The notes beneath the pieces were generated by a model. The model searched no databases. It was given only the letters and a program-made list of their open reading frames with translations, and was not told the origin of the DNA. The position numbers were made by a program, and so were the translations under genes. Positions 26,224-34,943 of a DNA stretch of 64,000 nucleotides are shown here, one piece after another. The stretch comes from Muriicola sp. Z0-33 (GTDB taxonomy: Bacteria; Bacteroidota; Bacteroidia; Flavobacteriales; Flavobacteriaceae), in the NCBI RefSeq assembly GCF_026126425.1, contig NZ_JAFMPW010000001.1:558001-622000 (forward strand), written 5' to 3'. Within the stretch, counting starts at the first letter, position 1. Every line of letters starts with the position of its first letter.

Positions 26224-26639
26224 TTTTTCAAATCGGAGAGTTTATTTTCTTTCTTAAAACTGTTTAGATCGTACCATTCCTTTACCTTATTCCCATTGGA
26301 GTATTTAACAGCTGAACTAAGTTTTTCTTGGTAATATTTTAGACAATATCCATTTTTTTTGCCATTATTTAACTGGCACTTATGATTTATCAGGCCATTG
26401 TGGTCATAAAATATCCACCAATTGGTCATTTTTCCTTTAATAAAATGCCCCTCTTTTTCTAAAATTCCGTTTTTATGGTAAAAGAACCAATATCCGGTTT
26501 TCTGACCTTGATATTTCCACCCATGTGATTTTAATGTTCCGCTTTGGTAGTATTCCTTATAATATGCCTTATTCGTTTCTGTGGCAAGTAGAGCGGAAAT
26601 TGCTATAAATATGAAAAACAGGGCTGATTTTGAGAGCAT
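26220..26639 (-). CDS. Exported MORN/YwqK-repeat protein
   Basis: A 139-residue protein with an N-terminal signal peptide and about four repeats of the type Y-x-x-G-x-L-x-x-x-G-x-x-x-x-G-x-x-x-G-x-W-x-x-Y, the MORN/YwqK pattern. Such repeats mediate protein or membrane contacts and often appear in periplasmic or outer-membrane proteins of Bacteroidota. It is coupled to the downstream GT2 gene by a 4-bp overlap and follows the polyferredoxin gene by 44 bp. Specific role unknown. Confidence 0.78.
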   Translation of the reverse strand: MLSKSALFFIFIAISALLATETNKAYYKEYYQSGTLKSHGWKYQGQKTGYWFFYHKNGILEKEGHFIKGKMTNWWIFYDHNGLINHKCQLNNGKKNGYCLKYYQEKLSSAVKYSNGNKVKEWYDLNSFKKENKLSDLKK

Positions 26640-26683
26640 TATACTTGTTTAAGTTCTAATGACGAAGGTTTTATCAATTAGGG

Positions 26684-28267
26684 TTATTTTTGATTCACCA
26701 GGTCCATAAGATCCACATCATTTCCCAAAAGTACCTGATTACTATCAATACGACCTTTAAGCGGGCCGTTCTCTAGTTTTAAAACCCCTCGTGGGCAAAC
26801 AGCAGAACAAATGCCACAACCTACGCAGCTAGAGCGAACAATATTCTCGCCTTTTTGAGCATAAGCCCTGACGTCTATTCCCATTTCACAATAGGTGGAA
26901 CAATTTCCACATGAAATGCATTGACCGCCATTGGTGGTAATGCGAAATCTGGAAAAAAGTCTTTGTTGAAATCCAAGAATGGCAGCCATCGGACATCCAA
27001 ATCTGCACCAAACCCTACTCCCGAATATGGGATAAAAGCCTACACCGATAACACCGGAAAAAACAGCTCCAATAAGAAAGGCATAGGTTTTTCTAAGGGT
27101 TTCTGATTTAAACAAAAAAACATTGCCTTCTCCGCTTAAATAATGAAATCCAATAAGAGCCAGGATGATAACAAAATAACCTATTGCACCATATTTGGCA
27201 TCTTTCTGCAACTGATCTCGTTTAAAAACCATTACCAGCACAAATACCAAAGTCATAATGGCAGCGGATCCTATTAAAAAGACATCTTTTGTAAGCCAGT
27301 ATTTACTGGTGTCATTTCCCAGGTAAGAGTAGATTACTGCTATGGTCATCAGGGTAACAAAGACAACAACACTATGAACTACCCAGCGTTCAATTTTCCA
27401 GGCAGATAATGATTTATCGCTCAATTGTCTGAACGAATCCCCGGCAGTTTCTGCCAGGCCACCACAACCGCACACCCAGGAACAATACCATCTTTTTCCA
27501 TAGAAATAGGTTAATACCGGTGATATTACAAATATGGATACTACTCCGAATATAAGCATGCCCATTCCCACATCACCTGCATCTATAAAGCTGTTCACTC
27601 TATATCTTTCGAAATTGTAATAGTTCAGCGGCCAGATGTTTTTTAAGTCATAATAGGGCAGCTTTCCGTTGAGTCGGGCCATAATTTCCGGGATTAGGAA
27701 GGCAAATGCAGTTTGAAAAAACATTACACTTACTGTCCGGATTATTTCATATCTATTATGTCTGTATTTCCAGATAAACTTTATCCCAAAAGCCAGGATA
27801 GCGATAGTGTATAAGGTGCCGTACACAAACCACTGGCTTGCCGGGTTTCCGCTCAGGGCTTTGCTCAATGGATCAAAAAGCGCAATAACCCCACCGTTGG
27901 AACCATCTTTTACAAGTCCCATATATTCCGGGAAAAAGTAGAGCACAACATAAAACCCGGTTACAAAAATTCCCAGGATCCATCCCCAAAATCCCCTTCC
28001 TGAAATTGAGTTAAAAAAGACCCTGTCATTTTTAATTCCTTTGTGCTTGTGAGCATAAGAAGCTTTGCTAAACCAGATTGTTCCTGCAGTAATAAGTCCG
28101 AGCGACATACTGAGCCAAAGTGTTTTATTTGGAAAGTTGGTATTGAAAAAGGCAAGAACTAAGATGGCCAGCCCTGCCAGCCCTATAAAACTAGAAATCT
28201 TTTGCTGGTTACTGATCGCATTAGACGATTCTCCTGTTAAGGACATATTTCTATCTACTGTGTTCAT
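26684..28267 (-). CDS. Polyferredoxin membrane protein (NapH/NosR/CcoG-like)
   Basis: A 527-residue inner-membrane electron-transfer protein with about ten helices. Cys motifs: CSWVCGCGG at 262-270 and CRFGCP at 421-426, typical of the NapH/NosR group, then two [4Fe-4S] ferredoxin clusters, Cys450/453/456/460 and Cys481/484/487/491. It should pass electrons across or along the membrane to an unidentified acceptor. It starts 2 bp after the stop of the flavoprotein oxidoreductase gene, a natural NAD(P)H-linked electron donor. Confidence 0.85.
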   Translation of the reverse strand: MNTVDRNMSLTGESSNAISNQQKISSFIGLAGLAILVLAFFNTNFPNKTLWLSMSLGLITAGTIWFSKASYAHKHKGIKNDRVFFNSISGRGFWGWILGIFVTGFYVVLYFFPEYMGLVKDGSNGGVIALFDPLSKALSGNPASQWFVYGTLYTIAILAFGIKFIWKYRHNRYEIIRTVSVMFFQTAFAFLIPEIMARLNGKLPYYDLKNIWPLNYYNFERYRVNSFIDAGDVGMGMLIFGVVSIFVISPVLTYFYGKRWYCSWVCGCGGLAETAGDSFRQLSDKSLSAWKIERWVVHSVVVFVTLMTIAVIYSYLGNDTSKYWLTKDVFLIGSAAIMTLVFVLVMVFKRDQLQKDAKYGAIGYFVIILALIGFHYLSGEGNVFLFKSETLRKTYAFLIGAVFSGVIGVGFYPIFGSRVWCRFGCPMAAILGFQQRLFSRFRITTNGGQCISCGNCSTYCEMGIDVRAYAQKGENIVRSSCVGCGICSAVCPRGVLKLENGPLKGRIDSNQVLLGNDVDLMDLVNQK

Positions 28268-28269
28268 AT

Positions 28270-29571
28270 TTACGCTGGTGTAAGTTGTCCCTGGAAGGAG
28301 TTAAAAATTTCTTTTTCGTATTTTTTATAGAATTCAGGATCGAAATTGGCTTTTTGAAGATGTCTCATTACAAAATCCACATCCTTTTTTTCTGTCAGCC
28401 ATTGGTCCATAACCTCATGGCGCATACGGATACCAAAGGTGTTTATTCCCAGAAATTCACGGGATGCTTTATGATAAGCAACGGTAATGCAAATTTTTTC
28501 TTTTGAATGTCGCCAGTGAAAATGTTTTTCAACATCTTTCTTACTCCTGTTACTGAAAACCCAGCCATAGGTCTGATATTCTATGTCGAAGAATTTGGCA
28601 GAATTAAACCAATGTCCTGGTTTATACTGTATCCTGTTTCCACAAATGGTCTGAGCAAGGGTTTCACCCATCATTCTGCCGGTATACCACACTGCCTCTA
28701 TGGGTCTTCTATTGCCAATAGGTTCATGCTGTTCTGCACAATCTCCAATTGCGTATACATCTGAGATATTGGTCTCGAGAAACCTGTTTACCTTAACCCC
28801 TCTTCCCAGCTCTAGCCCGGAATCTTTTAAGAAATTTATGTTTGGTGATACACCGGGTGTAATGCCAACCAGGTTACAGGGTATAGTCTCACCTTTGTCT
28901 GTAATAACAGCACTTGCCCGCCCATTTTCATCAGCGATTATTTCTACCAGGTTAGTGTCTAGTTTAAGGTCTATATGATGCTCCCTTATGTGTTCATTTA
29001 TCATTTTAGACTCACCATCTGGGAGTACCCCATCCCAAAAATTCTTTTCTCTAACCAGAAAAGTCACTGGAATATCCCTGCTTCTGAGCATCTCCGCTAA
29101 TTCTATACCTATTAATCCACCACCAACAATAACGGCCCGTTTGCAAATTTCCTTATTGGGGGCGTTCACCTCTAGTAGATCTAGATCTTGTTTAGAATAC
29201 AACCCTTGTACGCCATGAAGGTCTTGCCCCGGCCAGCCAAACTTGTTGGGTTTAGACCCTGTAGCAATTATGAGTTTGTCGTATTGAAGGACTCTGGAAT
29301 TTTCCAGTATCAATTCTTTTTTATCGGTGTCGACCTGGTTTACATAGGCTCGAACGAGTTCTATTTTATTTTTATCCCAAAACCAATCCTCATATGGTTT
29401 TATATGTTCAAAGTTCATATGACCCATATAAACGTACATCAAAGCAGTACGGGAAAAGAAGTGGTCCGTTTCTGCAGATACAATAATTATGCGTTTATCT
29501 GAAAGTTTCCTTATGTGCCTTGCTGCAGTTACGCCGGCAATTCCATTTCCAATAATGATAATATTTTCCAT
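28270..29571 (-). CDS. FAD/NAD(P)-binding oxidoreductase
   Basis: A 433-residue pyridine-nucleotide-disulfide-type flavoprotein. The FAD site is IIGNGIAGVTAARHIR at the N-terminus, the NAD(P) site VIVGGGLIGIELAEML near residue 166, and the second FAD contact SDVYAIGDCAEQ near residue 290. It resembles rubredoxin/ferredoxin or nitrite-reductase-type reductases. It is first of a minus-strand operon with the polyferredoxin protein and is divergent from the DUF547 gene, with which it shares a 12-nt upstream motif. Confidence 0.87.
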   Translation of the reverse strand: MENIIIIGNGIAGVTAARHIRKLSDKRIIIVSAETDHFFSRTALMYVYMGHMNFEHIKPYEDWFWDKNKIELVRAYVNQVDTDKKELILENSRVLQYDKLIIATGSKPNKFGWPGQDLHGVQGLYSKQDLDLLEVNAPNKEICKRAVIVGGGLIGIELAEMLRSRDIPVTFLVREKNFWDGVLPDGESKMINEHIREHHIDLKLDTNLVEIIADENGRASAVITDKGETIPCNLVGITPGVSPNINFLKDSGLELGRGVKVNRFLETNISDVYAIGDCAEQHEPIGNRRPIEAVWYTGRMMGETLAQTICGNRIQYKPGHWFNSAKFFDIEYQTYGWVFSNRSKKDVEKHFHWRHSKEKICITVAYHKASREFLGINTFGIRMRHEVMDQWLTEKKDVDFVMRHLQKANFDPEFYKKYEKEIFNSFQGQLTPA

Positions 29572-29592
29572 AAGTGAATTAAAGGTGGTTGT

Positions 29593-29604
29593 GGCTTAGG
29601 TCGG
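29593..29604 (-). promoter_or_regulatory. Shared 12-nt motif, copy upstream of the flavoprotein operon
   Basis: On the minus strand this reads CCGACCTAAGCC and ends 21 nt before the flavoprotein ATG. An identical copy in the same sense orientation precedes the divergent DUF547 gene (29761-29772). It could be an operator, or an RNA element in the 5' untranslated region. Confidence 0.5.
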
Positions 29605-29760
29605 TGTTAAACCAAAAAACTTAAGCTGTAAGTTATAATTTATTTTCGTTATAAAAGCGTGATACTTTTTTATGTCCTTTGGAGAAGTTATCACTTGATT
29701 TGGAGCATCCTAAATATTTCATAAAACAGAATAAGCTGCTGTAGGGATGTACAAATCTGC

Positions 29761-29772
29761 CCGACCTAAGCC
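29761..29772 (+). promoter_or_regulatory. Shared 12-nt motif, copy upstream of the DUF547 gene
   Basis: CCGACCTAAGCC ends 25 nt before the ATG at 29798. It forms a 12-bp perfect inverted repeat with 29593-29604 across the 226-bp divergent region. Confidence 0.5.
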
Positions 29773-29797
29773 GGGATTAACCAATGAATATTTACAG

Positions 29798-30520
29798 ATG
29801 AAAAGGAAAATAATTTTACTCTCCAGCCTGTTTTTGCTGGCTGGTTCATTGTCTTTCGGGCAGGATACGACCCAATTTTTTGAAAAGTCAGCTTCATTTT
29901 TTGAGACCTATGTTAAAGACGGTAAGGTTGCTTATAATGAAATAAAATCTAATCCGGGGCTGCTGAATGAATTGTTGAAAATGGCTACGTCAATCAATGT
30001 GACTACAGAGAATCCCGAAGAATACCAGGCTTTCTGGATCAATGGTTACAACCTTTTGGTTATAAAAGGGATTGTAGCTAACTATCCTGTAAAATCTCCT
30101 TTAGATATCGACGGTTTTTTTGATAAGGATAAACATGCTATCGGAGGGATGGATATTAGCCTCAATGATATTGAAAACCAATTATTGCGGGCAAAATTTC
30201 CCTCAGAAGCCCGCTTTCATTTTGTTTTGGTATGTGCCGGCTTAGGATGTCCGCCGATTATCGATATGGCCTATTTGCCGTCTACCCTAAATGGTCAGTT
30301 GCAAAGGCAAACCATCTTGTCTTTAAACAACCCGGACTTTATTCAATTGAATAAAAATAAGATCAAAGTTTCCCAGATTTTCCAGTGGTATAAAGAAGAT
30401 TTTACCCGGGAAAATAAGACCCTGATAGATTTTATCAACGGATACCGGGAAAGTAAAATACCGACTAATTATAGGGTAGGATATTACTCGTACGACTGGA
30501 CACTTAACGATTTAAAATAA
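29798..30520 (+). CDS. Exported DUF547 protein
   Basis: A 240-residue protein with a clear signal peptide (LLAGSLSFGQ cleavage region). DUF547 features: AFWINGYNLLVIKGI, the VCAGLGCPP cysteine pair and IFQWYKEDF. The in-frame start at 29747 precedes the signal peptide by 17 residues and is rejected. The domain has a cysteine-protease-like core in some predictions, but its biochemistry is not settled. It is divergent from the flavoprotein/polyferredoxin operon and 33 bp before an outer-membrane protein gene. A paralogue lies in the arsenosugar operon. Confidence 0.87.
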   Translation: MKRKIILLSSLFLLAGSLSFGQDTTQFFEKSASFFETYVKDGKVAYNEIKSNPGLLNELLKMATSINVTTENPEEYQAFWINGYNLLVIKGIVANYPVKSPLDIDGFFDKDKHAIGGMDISLNDIENQLLRAKFPSEARFHFVLVCAGLGCPPIIDMAYLPSTLNGQLQRQTILSLNNPDFIQLNKNKIKVSQIFQWYKEDFTRENKTLIDFINGYRESKIPTNYRVGYYSYDWTLNDLK

Positions 30521-30553
30521 TAGTACCATCTAGAATTAATCACAAAAAATTAT

Positions 30554-31456
30554 ATGAAAAAGATGATAAAAATAATGTGCTTTCTTGTGTTTCTCAATAC
30601 AAGTGCAGTGGGATTTTCACAACACTCTGATGAGGCAAAAGACCAGCAGGATACTTTGCTGCAGAAGAGCAATATTCAACAGTATACTCCTTCTAAACTT
30701 GTTGGAAAGGGCCAGTGGGATTTAAAGTGGTTTAACAATCTATATACTCAAACCAAGAGCACTTTTTCGGATGGAAAAGAACCCAGGGAAACCTTTTTTA
30801 CATCAACTTTAGAGGCGTACACGGGAGTAGGTGAAAACAAAAGATGGAATGTTGGTGCAATCATTGAGATCAGGTCTAATGTGGTTAATGATAGAAAGGC
30901 CTTAGACGTATTTAAATTTGACGGGGAAGAAGGCACAGCCAGGAGTGGTTTAACCTCAATTGCTCCTTCTGTGAAATTTGTACCTATTGCCGCACTTAGT
31001 AATTTCTCTATTCAAAGCTCCTTTTTTATTCCTCTGGTAGATAATGAAACCGAGAATGGTGTTTTTCTGGATCAGAAGGGCTTCATTTGGCAAAATAGAT
31101 TTTTTTACGATTATACCTTTCCAGGGAACAAGTGGCAACTCTTTACAGAACTCAACACAGAACTGGGCTTTGGGGATAAGCAGGAGAGTTTTGCGAACAA
31201 TAGCCTTAATCTAATTCCCGGGGTTTTTCTCAGTTATTTTCCCAGTTCAAAATTTACGGTATTGGTGCTAGCCCAGCATGCTCAGCGCCTTGATCTCGGG
31301 GAAGGTTTTGCACAGGATTTTACCGCTTTGGGTGGAGGGGCTAAATACCAACTCACCAATGCACTTAACCTGGAGCTGCTTTATACTAATTTTGTGAGAG
31401 GGAACAACACCGGCCTTGGTGAAACTTTTAACATAGGATTGAGAGCTATTTTCTGA
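30554..31456 (+). CDS. Predicted outer-membrane beta-barrel protein
   Basis: A 300-residue protein with a signal peptide ending around GFSQ. It then shows alternating amphipathic strands (WNVGAIIEIRS, FSIQSSFFIPL, WQLFTELNTELGFG, SKFTVLVLAQHAQRLDLG) and an aromatic C-terminal residue (IGLRAIF), the pattern of an outer-membrane barrel. I do not recognise a specific porin family. It follows the DUF547 gene closely and is probably co-transcribed, placing an outer-membrane component with the divergent redox genes. Confidence 0.75.
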   Translation: MKKMIKIMCFLVFLNTSAVGFSQHSDEAKDQQDTLLQKSNIQQYTPSKLVGKGQWDLKWFNNLYTQTKSTFSDGKEPRETFFTSTLEAYTGVGENKRWNVGAIIEIRSNVVNDRKALDVFKFDGEEGTARSGLTSIAPSVKFVPIAALSNFSIQSSFFIPLVDNETENGVFLDQKGFIWQNRFFYDYTFPGNKWQLFTELNTELGFGDKQESFANNSLNLIPGVFLSYFPSSKFTVLVLAQHAQRLDLGEGFAQDFTALGGGAKYQLTNALNLELLYTNFVRGNNTGLGETFNIGLRAIF

Positions 31457-31502
31457 GATAATATTAGAAATACATTATTTTAGAAGTCTTAAATTATTTC
31501 TG

Positions 31503-32504
31503 ATGAAAAAATTAGGACTTCTTTTTTTATGCTTTATTCAATTTGCCTGTAGCAGTCAGAAAGCAGCAAAAATAAATGGCGTAAGCTTTGTGGCTTCTCG
31601 CGATAAAGCAAATCAGGAACACATAGATCAGGTGTTGAAGGTACATGCCAACCACGCAGCAATAATGCCCTTTGGTTTTATAAGAAATGTAAATTCCCCG
31701 GAGATCATCTTTGATACGGACAGGCAATGGTTTGGTGAAACAATAGCAGGTGCAAAACAATACATCAAATTACTCAAAAAGAATGGCCTTAAGGTGATGA
31801 TAAAACCCCAGATCTGGATAAGTAATGGAACGTTTACTGGGACATTGTCTATGGATTCGGAAGCAGATTGGCAGGCTTTGGAAGCCTCTTATGAGGAATT
31901 TATCATGGCTAATGCAAGGCTTGCAAGAGATGTGAATGCCGAGCTGCTTTGTATTGGGACCGAGCTTGAAAAATTTGTGGAAAACAGGCCCGAATACTGG
32001 AGCGGGCTCATAAAAAAAATCCGGGAGGTGTATAAAGGCAAACTTACATATGCTGCCAACTGGGATGAATATAAGAGAACCCCGTTTTGGGCAGAATTGG
32101 ACTATATTGGAATTGACGCTTACTTTCCTTTATCACAAGAGAAAACCCCAACTGTTGATCAATTAAAACTGGGTTGGCAACCCTGGAAAGAGAAAATAGG
32201 TGCGCTTTCAAGAAAATATAATAGGGCGGTATTATTTACCGAGTTTGGATATAGGAGTATGGATTTTACGGCCAAAAAACCCTGGTTGGTAGACAGGAAT
32301 GAACAGGCTGTTAATTTGGATGGACAAGTAAATGCCAAGAAGGCTATTTTTGAAGAATTCTGGGGAGAAGAGTGGTTTGCCGGCGGATATGTCTGGAAGT
32401 GGTTTATTCATCACCAAAGGGCCGGAGGAGGAGATGATAATAGGTTTACTCCACAGAACAAGCCTGCTCAGGAAGTAATAGGTTATTTCTACAGCCAGTA
32501 CTGA
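31503..32504 (+). CDS. GH113-like TIM-barrel glycoside hydrolase lipoprotein
   Basis: A 333-residue protein with a lipoprotein signal (FACSSQ, Cys16), probably anchored at the cell envelope. The TIM-barrel features are KVMIKPQIWISNG, CIGTELEKF, whose Glu fits the acid/base position, and VLFTEFGYRS, whose Glu fits the nucleophile. This pattern matches GH113 (beta-mannanase-like) relatives. No SusC/SusD genes lie nearby, so it is not in a typical polysaccharide-use locus. Substrate unproven. Confidence 0.8.
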   Translation: MKKLGLLFLCFIQFACSSQKAAKINGVSFVASRDKANQEHIDQVLKVHANHAAIMPFGFIRNVNSPEIIFDTDRQWFGETIAGAKQYIKLLKKNGLKVMIKPQIWISNGTFTGTLSMDSEADWQALEASYEEFIMANARLARDVNAELLCIGTELEKFVENRPEYWSGLIKKIREVYKGKLTYAANWDEYKRTPFWAELDYIGIDAYFPLSQEKTPTVDQLKLGWQPWKEKIGALSRKYNRAVLFTEFGYRSMDFTAKKPWLVDRNEQAVNLDGQVNAKKAIFEEFWGEEWFAGGYVWKWFIHHQRAGGGDDNRFTPQNKPAQEVIGYFYSQY

Positions 32505-32590
32505 TCTTAAGTACTTAGCAAAATCAACACATTTAAAATCTAGGTATATGCTTCTAAAGGCGGTGTGATATTTTTGTTACATCTATAATC

Positions 32591-32598
32591 TATCTTTG
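32591..32598 (+). promoter_or_regulatory. -7 promoter element upstream of the Omp85-like gene
   Basis: TATCTTTG matches TAnnTTTG, 23 bp before the ATG at 32622. A TTG at 32574-32576 gives 14-bp spacing, a little short. Confidence 0.4.
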
Positions 32599-32621
32599 TT
32601 TGTGTAGAACAAACACCCTCC

Positions 32622-33884
32622 ATGATCAAGACCTGCCTGTCTGTTTTTTGCTTGTTTTTAGGGTTGGCATTGACGGCCCAGGAACCAGTAGTGGTGGCTT
32701 TGAAAATTTCAGGTTTAAAAAAGTTGAAAACTACTTTTGTCAGACAGCTCTCCGATGTTCAGAAAGGACAACCCCTGGATTCCATTAGAATAATCGATGA
32801 TATTAACCGGCTTAAACGACTTCCCTCAGTTGCATATGCCGATTATGAAGTGGTGCATCTGGGCCTGGGCAAATATCAGGTAGCATATACCATTGAAGAG
32901 AACTTTACATTAATACCTTATGCCAATGTGTATACTTCTAGCACAGACGAGTTTGCATTTAGAATAGGCTTACAGGAATTTAACTTTCTTGGTAGAAATA
33001 TAACTCTGGGCGGATTTTATCAGTACGATATATACAATTCTTTCGGAATCAGTATCAGAGCCCCACAGCTTTTTAGTAATAGCTTCGGATTGGCCATTAA
33101 CTATCATGATCTGACTACGCAGGAACCCGTTTTTTTTGAAAATGGAACGGCAGATTACAAGTACAACAACAAAGGCCTGGAGTTATTGGCCATGTACGAG
33201 ATTAATTTTCAAAACCGCATAGAACTAGGAGGAAGTTTGTTTACCGAAGATTATGAATATCTCTTTGGAGCAACCAGCCCGGAGGTGCCACAGGCGTTAA
33301 AGGTGGATAAACATCTGATAAAACTGATCTATAATTATGATAATATTCAATATTTCTATCAATATCTTTCGGGTTTTAAGTCTACTTTGAATTTCCAATA
33401 TGTAGGAAGTTCGGATACTGCTCTTCCGGAATTCCTTATAGGGTTTAACGATTTCATTTATTATAAAAGGATAGGAGAAAGAGGTAACTGGGCAAGCAGG
33501 CTCAGGTTGGGGCTGGCCAGCAACGTGGATAGCCCATTTGCACCTTTTACCCTGGATAATAATTTAAATATCAGGGGAGTCGGTAATACCATAGACAGGG
33601 GTACTGGGGCAATTGTATTTAATACGGAGTACAGACATACCTGGATAGATAAAAATTGGTTTGTATTACAAAGCAATGTTTTTATAGACGGGGGGTCCTG
33701 GCGCAACCCCGGAGGCGATTTTGGCGATTTTAGTGATAGTCAGAATATCCGTATTTATCCGGGAATTGGAATTAGGTTCATCCACAAGAGAATTTTCAAT
33801 GCAATTTTCAGAATCGACTATGGTTACGGAATTACAAATGATCCTGCCAGTGGCATAGTTTTTGGAATTGGACAGTATTTTTAA
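32622..33884 (+). CDS. Short Omp85/BamA-like outer-membrane protein
   Basis: A 420-residue protein with a signal peptide, then one POTRA-like module (about residues 25-100: ALKISGLKKLKTTFVRQLSD...KGQPLD...IIDDINRLKRLP), then a barrel with repeated aromatic strands. The RGVGNTIDRGT segment and the C-terminal GIVFGIGQYF support an Omp85-type barrel. It is much shorter than BamA and has a single POTRA, closer to TamA-like or patatin-associated forms. It precedes the amidase gene by 24 bp, so the two are probably co-transcribed. Confidence 0.75.
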   Translation: MIKTCLSVFCLFLGLALTAQEPVVVALKISGLKKLKTTFVRQLSDVQKGQPLDSIRIIDDINRLKRLPSVAYADYEVVHLGLGKYQVAYTIEENFTLIPYANVYTSSTDEFAFRIGLQEFNFLGRNITLGGFYQYDIYNSFGISIRAPQLFSNSFGLAINYHDLTTQEPVFFENGTADYKYNNKGLELLAMYEINFQNRIELGGSLFTEDYEYLFGATSPEVPQALKVDKHLIKLIYNYDNIQYFYQYLSGFKSTLNFQYVGSSDTALPEFLIGFNDFIYYKRIGERGNWASRLRLGLASNVDSPFAPFTLDNNLNIRGVGNTIDRGTGAIVFNTEYRHTWIDKNWFVLQSNVFIDGGSWRNPGGDFGDFSDSQNIRIYPGIGIRFIHKRIFNAIFRIDYGYGITNDPASGIVFGIGQYF

Positions 33885-33908
33885 TAATCTTTGTAGTAAA
33901 TTCTTAAT

Positions 33909-34931
33909 GTGAGGTATTTAACGGGCTTGGTTTTAGCCATATTATTGATGGGTGTTGTTTCTGTTCAGGGGCAGGAAGCATTGCAAATTGTCATAGCCGA
34001 AAGGGGAGATGGGATATATTCGCTGTTGAGAAAAAACGGGGTAAACCCTTATGAATTATATGATGATTTCGTTGCATTAAACCGGGACAATCTAAGGGAT
34101 AGTGTGCATCTGTATGAAGGCCTGGCCTATAAATTACCCAACGCTGAGGATAAAACAGAGGATGCTTCTATAATTAAAACAACCACTAAACCGGTTGCGG
34201 GAGTTACTTATCCCATATTTGGAAAAGATCATGAGCTTATTGAAATTAAGAGTGATCGGTTAGAGGGGACTGTTTATTATCTGATTTCAGGACATGGGGG
34301 CCCCGATCCGGGAGCTATGACAACCTATGTCAGCAAATCTATTTCTGAAGATGAATATGCCTACGATGTCACCCTTCGCCTGGCAAGGGAACTACTTTCT
34401 CATGGAGCCAAGGTATATGTTATTATAAGAGATCCTGATGATGGTATCCGGGACGATCGTATCCTTGAAATGGATAAAGATGAGGTCACCTATCCCAATG
34501 ACAGGATTCCTTTAAACCAGGTAGCCCGATTAAAACAACGGGTAGATGCAGTAAATAAATTATATAAAAAGCATAAAGGACAGCATCAGCGCCTTATAGT
34601 TACTCATGTAGATAGTAGAACCAAAGGGCAGAATATTGATGTCTTTTTCTATCATCATGAGAAAAGCAGAAGTGGTAAGAAACTGGCCGAAAGTATTCAT
34701 AAGACCTTTCAGAAGAAATATAAAAAATACCAGCCGAACCGAACATATACAGGAACTTTTGAGGATAGAAGCAGTTTGTATATGGTTAAAAACACCTATC
34801 CGGCAATGGCCTATATTGAAATCGGGAACATTAGAAATAAAAAAGATCAACGGCGCATACTGGATGCGGATAATCGTCAGGCACTGGCCAAATGGATCAG
34901 TGAAGGCGTAATTCTGGATTATGAAGAATAG
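33909..34931 (+). CDS. N-acetylmuramoyl-L-alanine amidase (Amidase_3 type)
   Basis: A 340-residue exported protein. After the signal peptide comes a LysM-like segment (GDGIYSLLRKNGVNPYELYDDFVALN), then the zinc amidase domain. The first ligand is in ISGHGGPDPGA, a second His in VTHVDSR, and the catalytic Glu in AYIEIGNIRN. It should cut the amide between muramic acid and the stem peptide in the periplasm. The start is GTG at 33909; an overlapping ATG is out of frame and stops at once. It is convergent with the arsenosugar operon. Confidence 0.85.
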   Translation: MRYLTGLVLAILLMGVVSVQGQEALQIVIAERGDGIYSLLRKNGVNPYELYDDFVALNRDNLRDSVHLYEGLAYKLPNAEDKTEDASIIKTTTKPVAGVTYPIFGKDHELIEIKSDRLEGTVYYLISGHGGPDPGAMTTYVSKSISEDEYAYDVTLRLARELLSHGAKVYVIIRDPDDGIRDDRILEMDKDEVTYPNDRIPLNQVARLKQRVDAVNKLYKKHKGQHQRLIVTHVDSRTKGQNIDVFFYHHEKSRSGKKLAESIHKTFQKKYKKYQPNRTYTGTFEDRSSLYMVKNTYPAMAYIEIGNIRNKKDQRRILDADNRQALAKWISEGVILDYEE

Positions 34932-34943
34932 GGTCTTAAGACC
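34932..34943. terminator. 12-bp palindrome filling the gap between convergent stops
   Basis: GGTCTTAAGACC is perfectly self-complementary (4-bp stem with TTAA loop as RNA) and exactly occupies the 12 bases between the amidase stop and the minus-strand glycosyltransferase stop. It may be a weak shared terminator. Confidence 0.35.
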
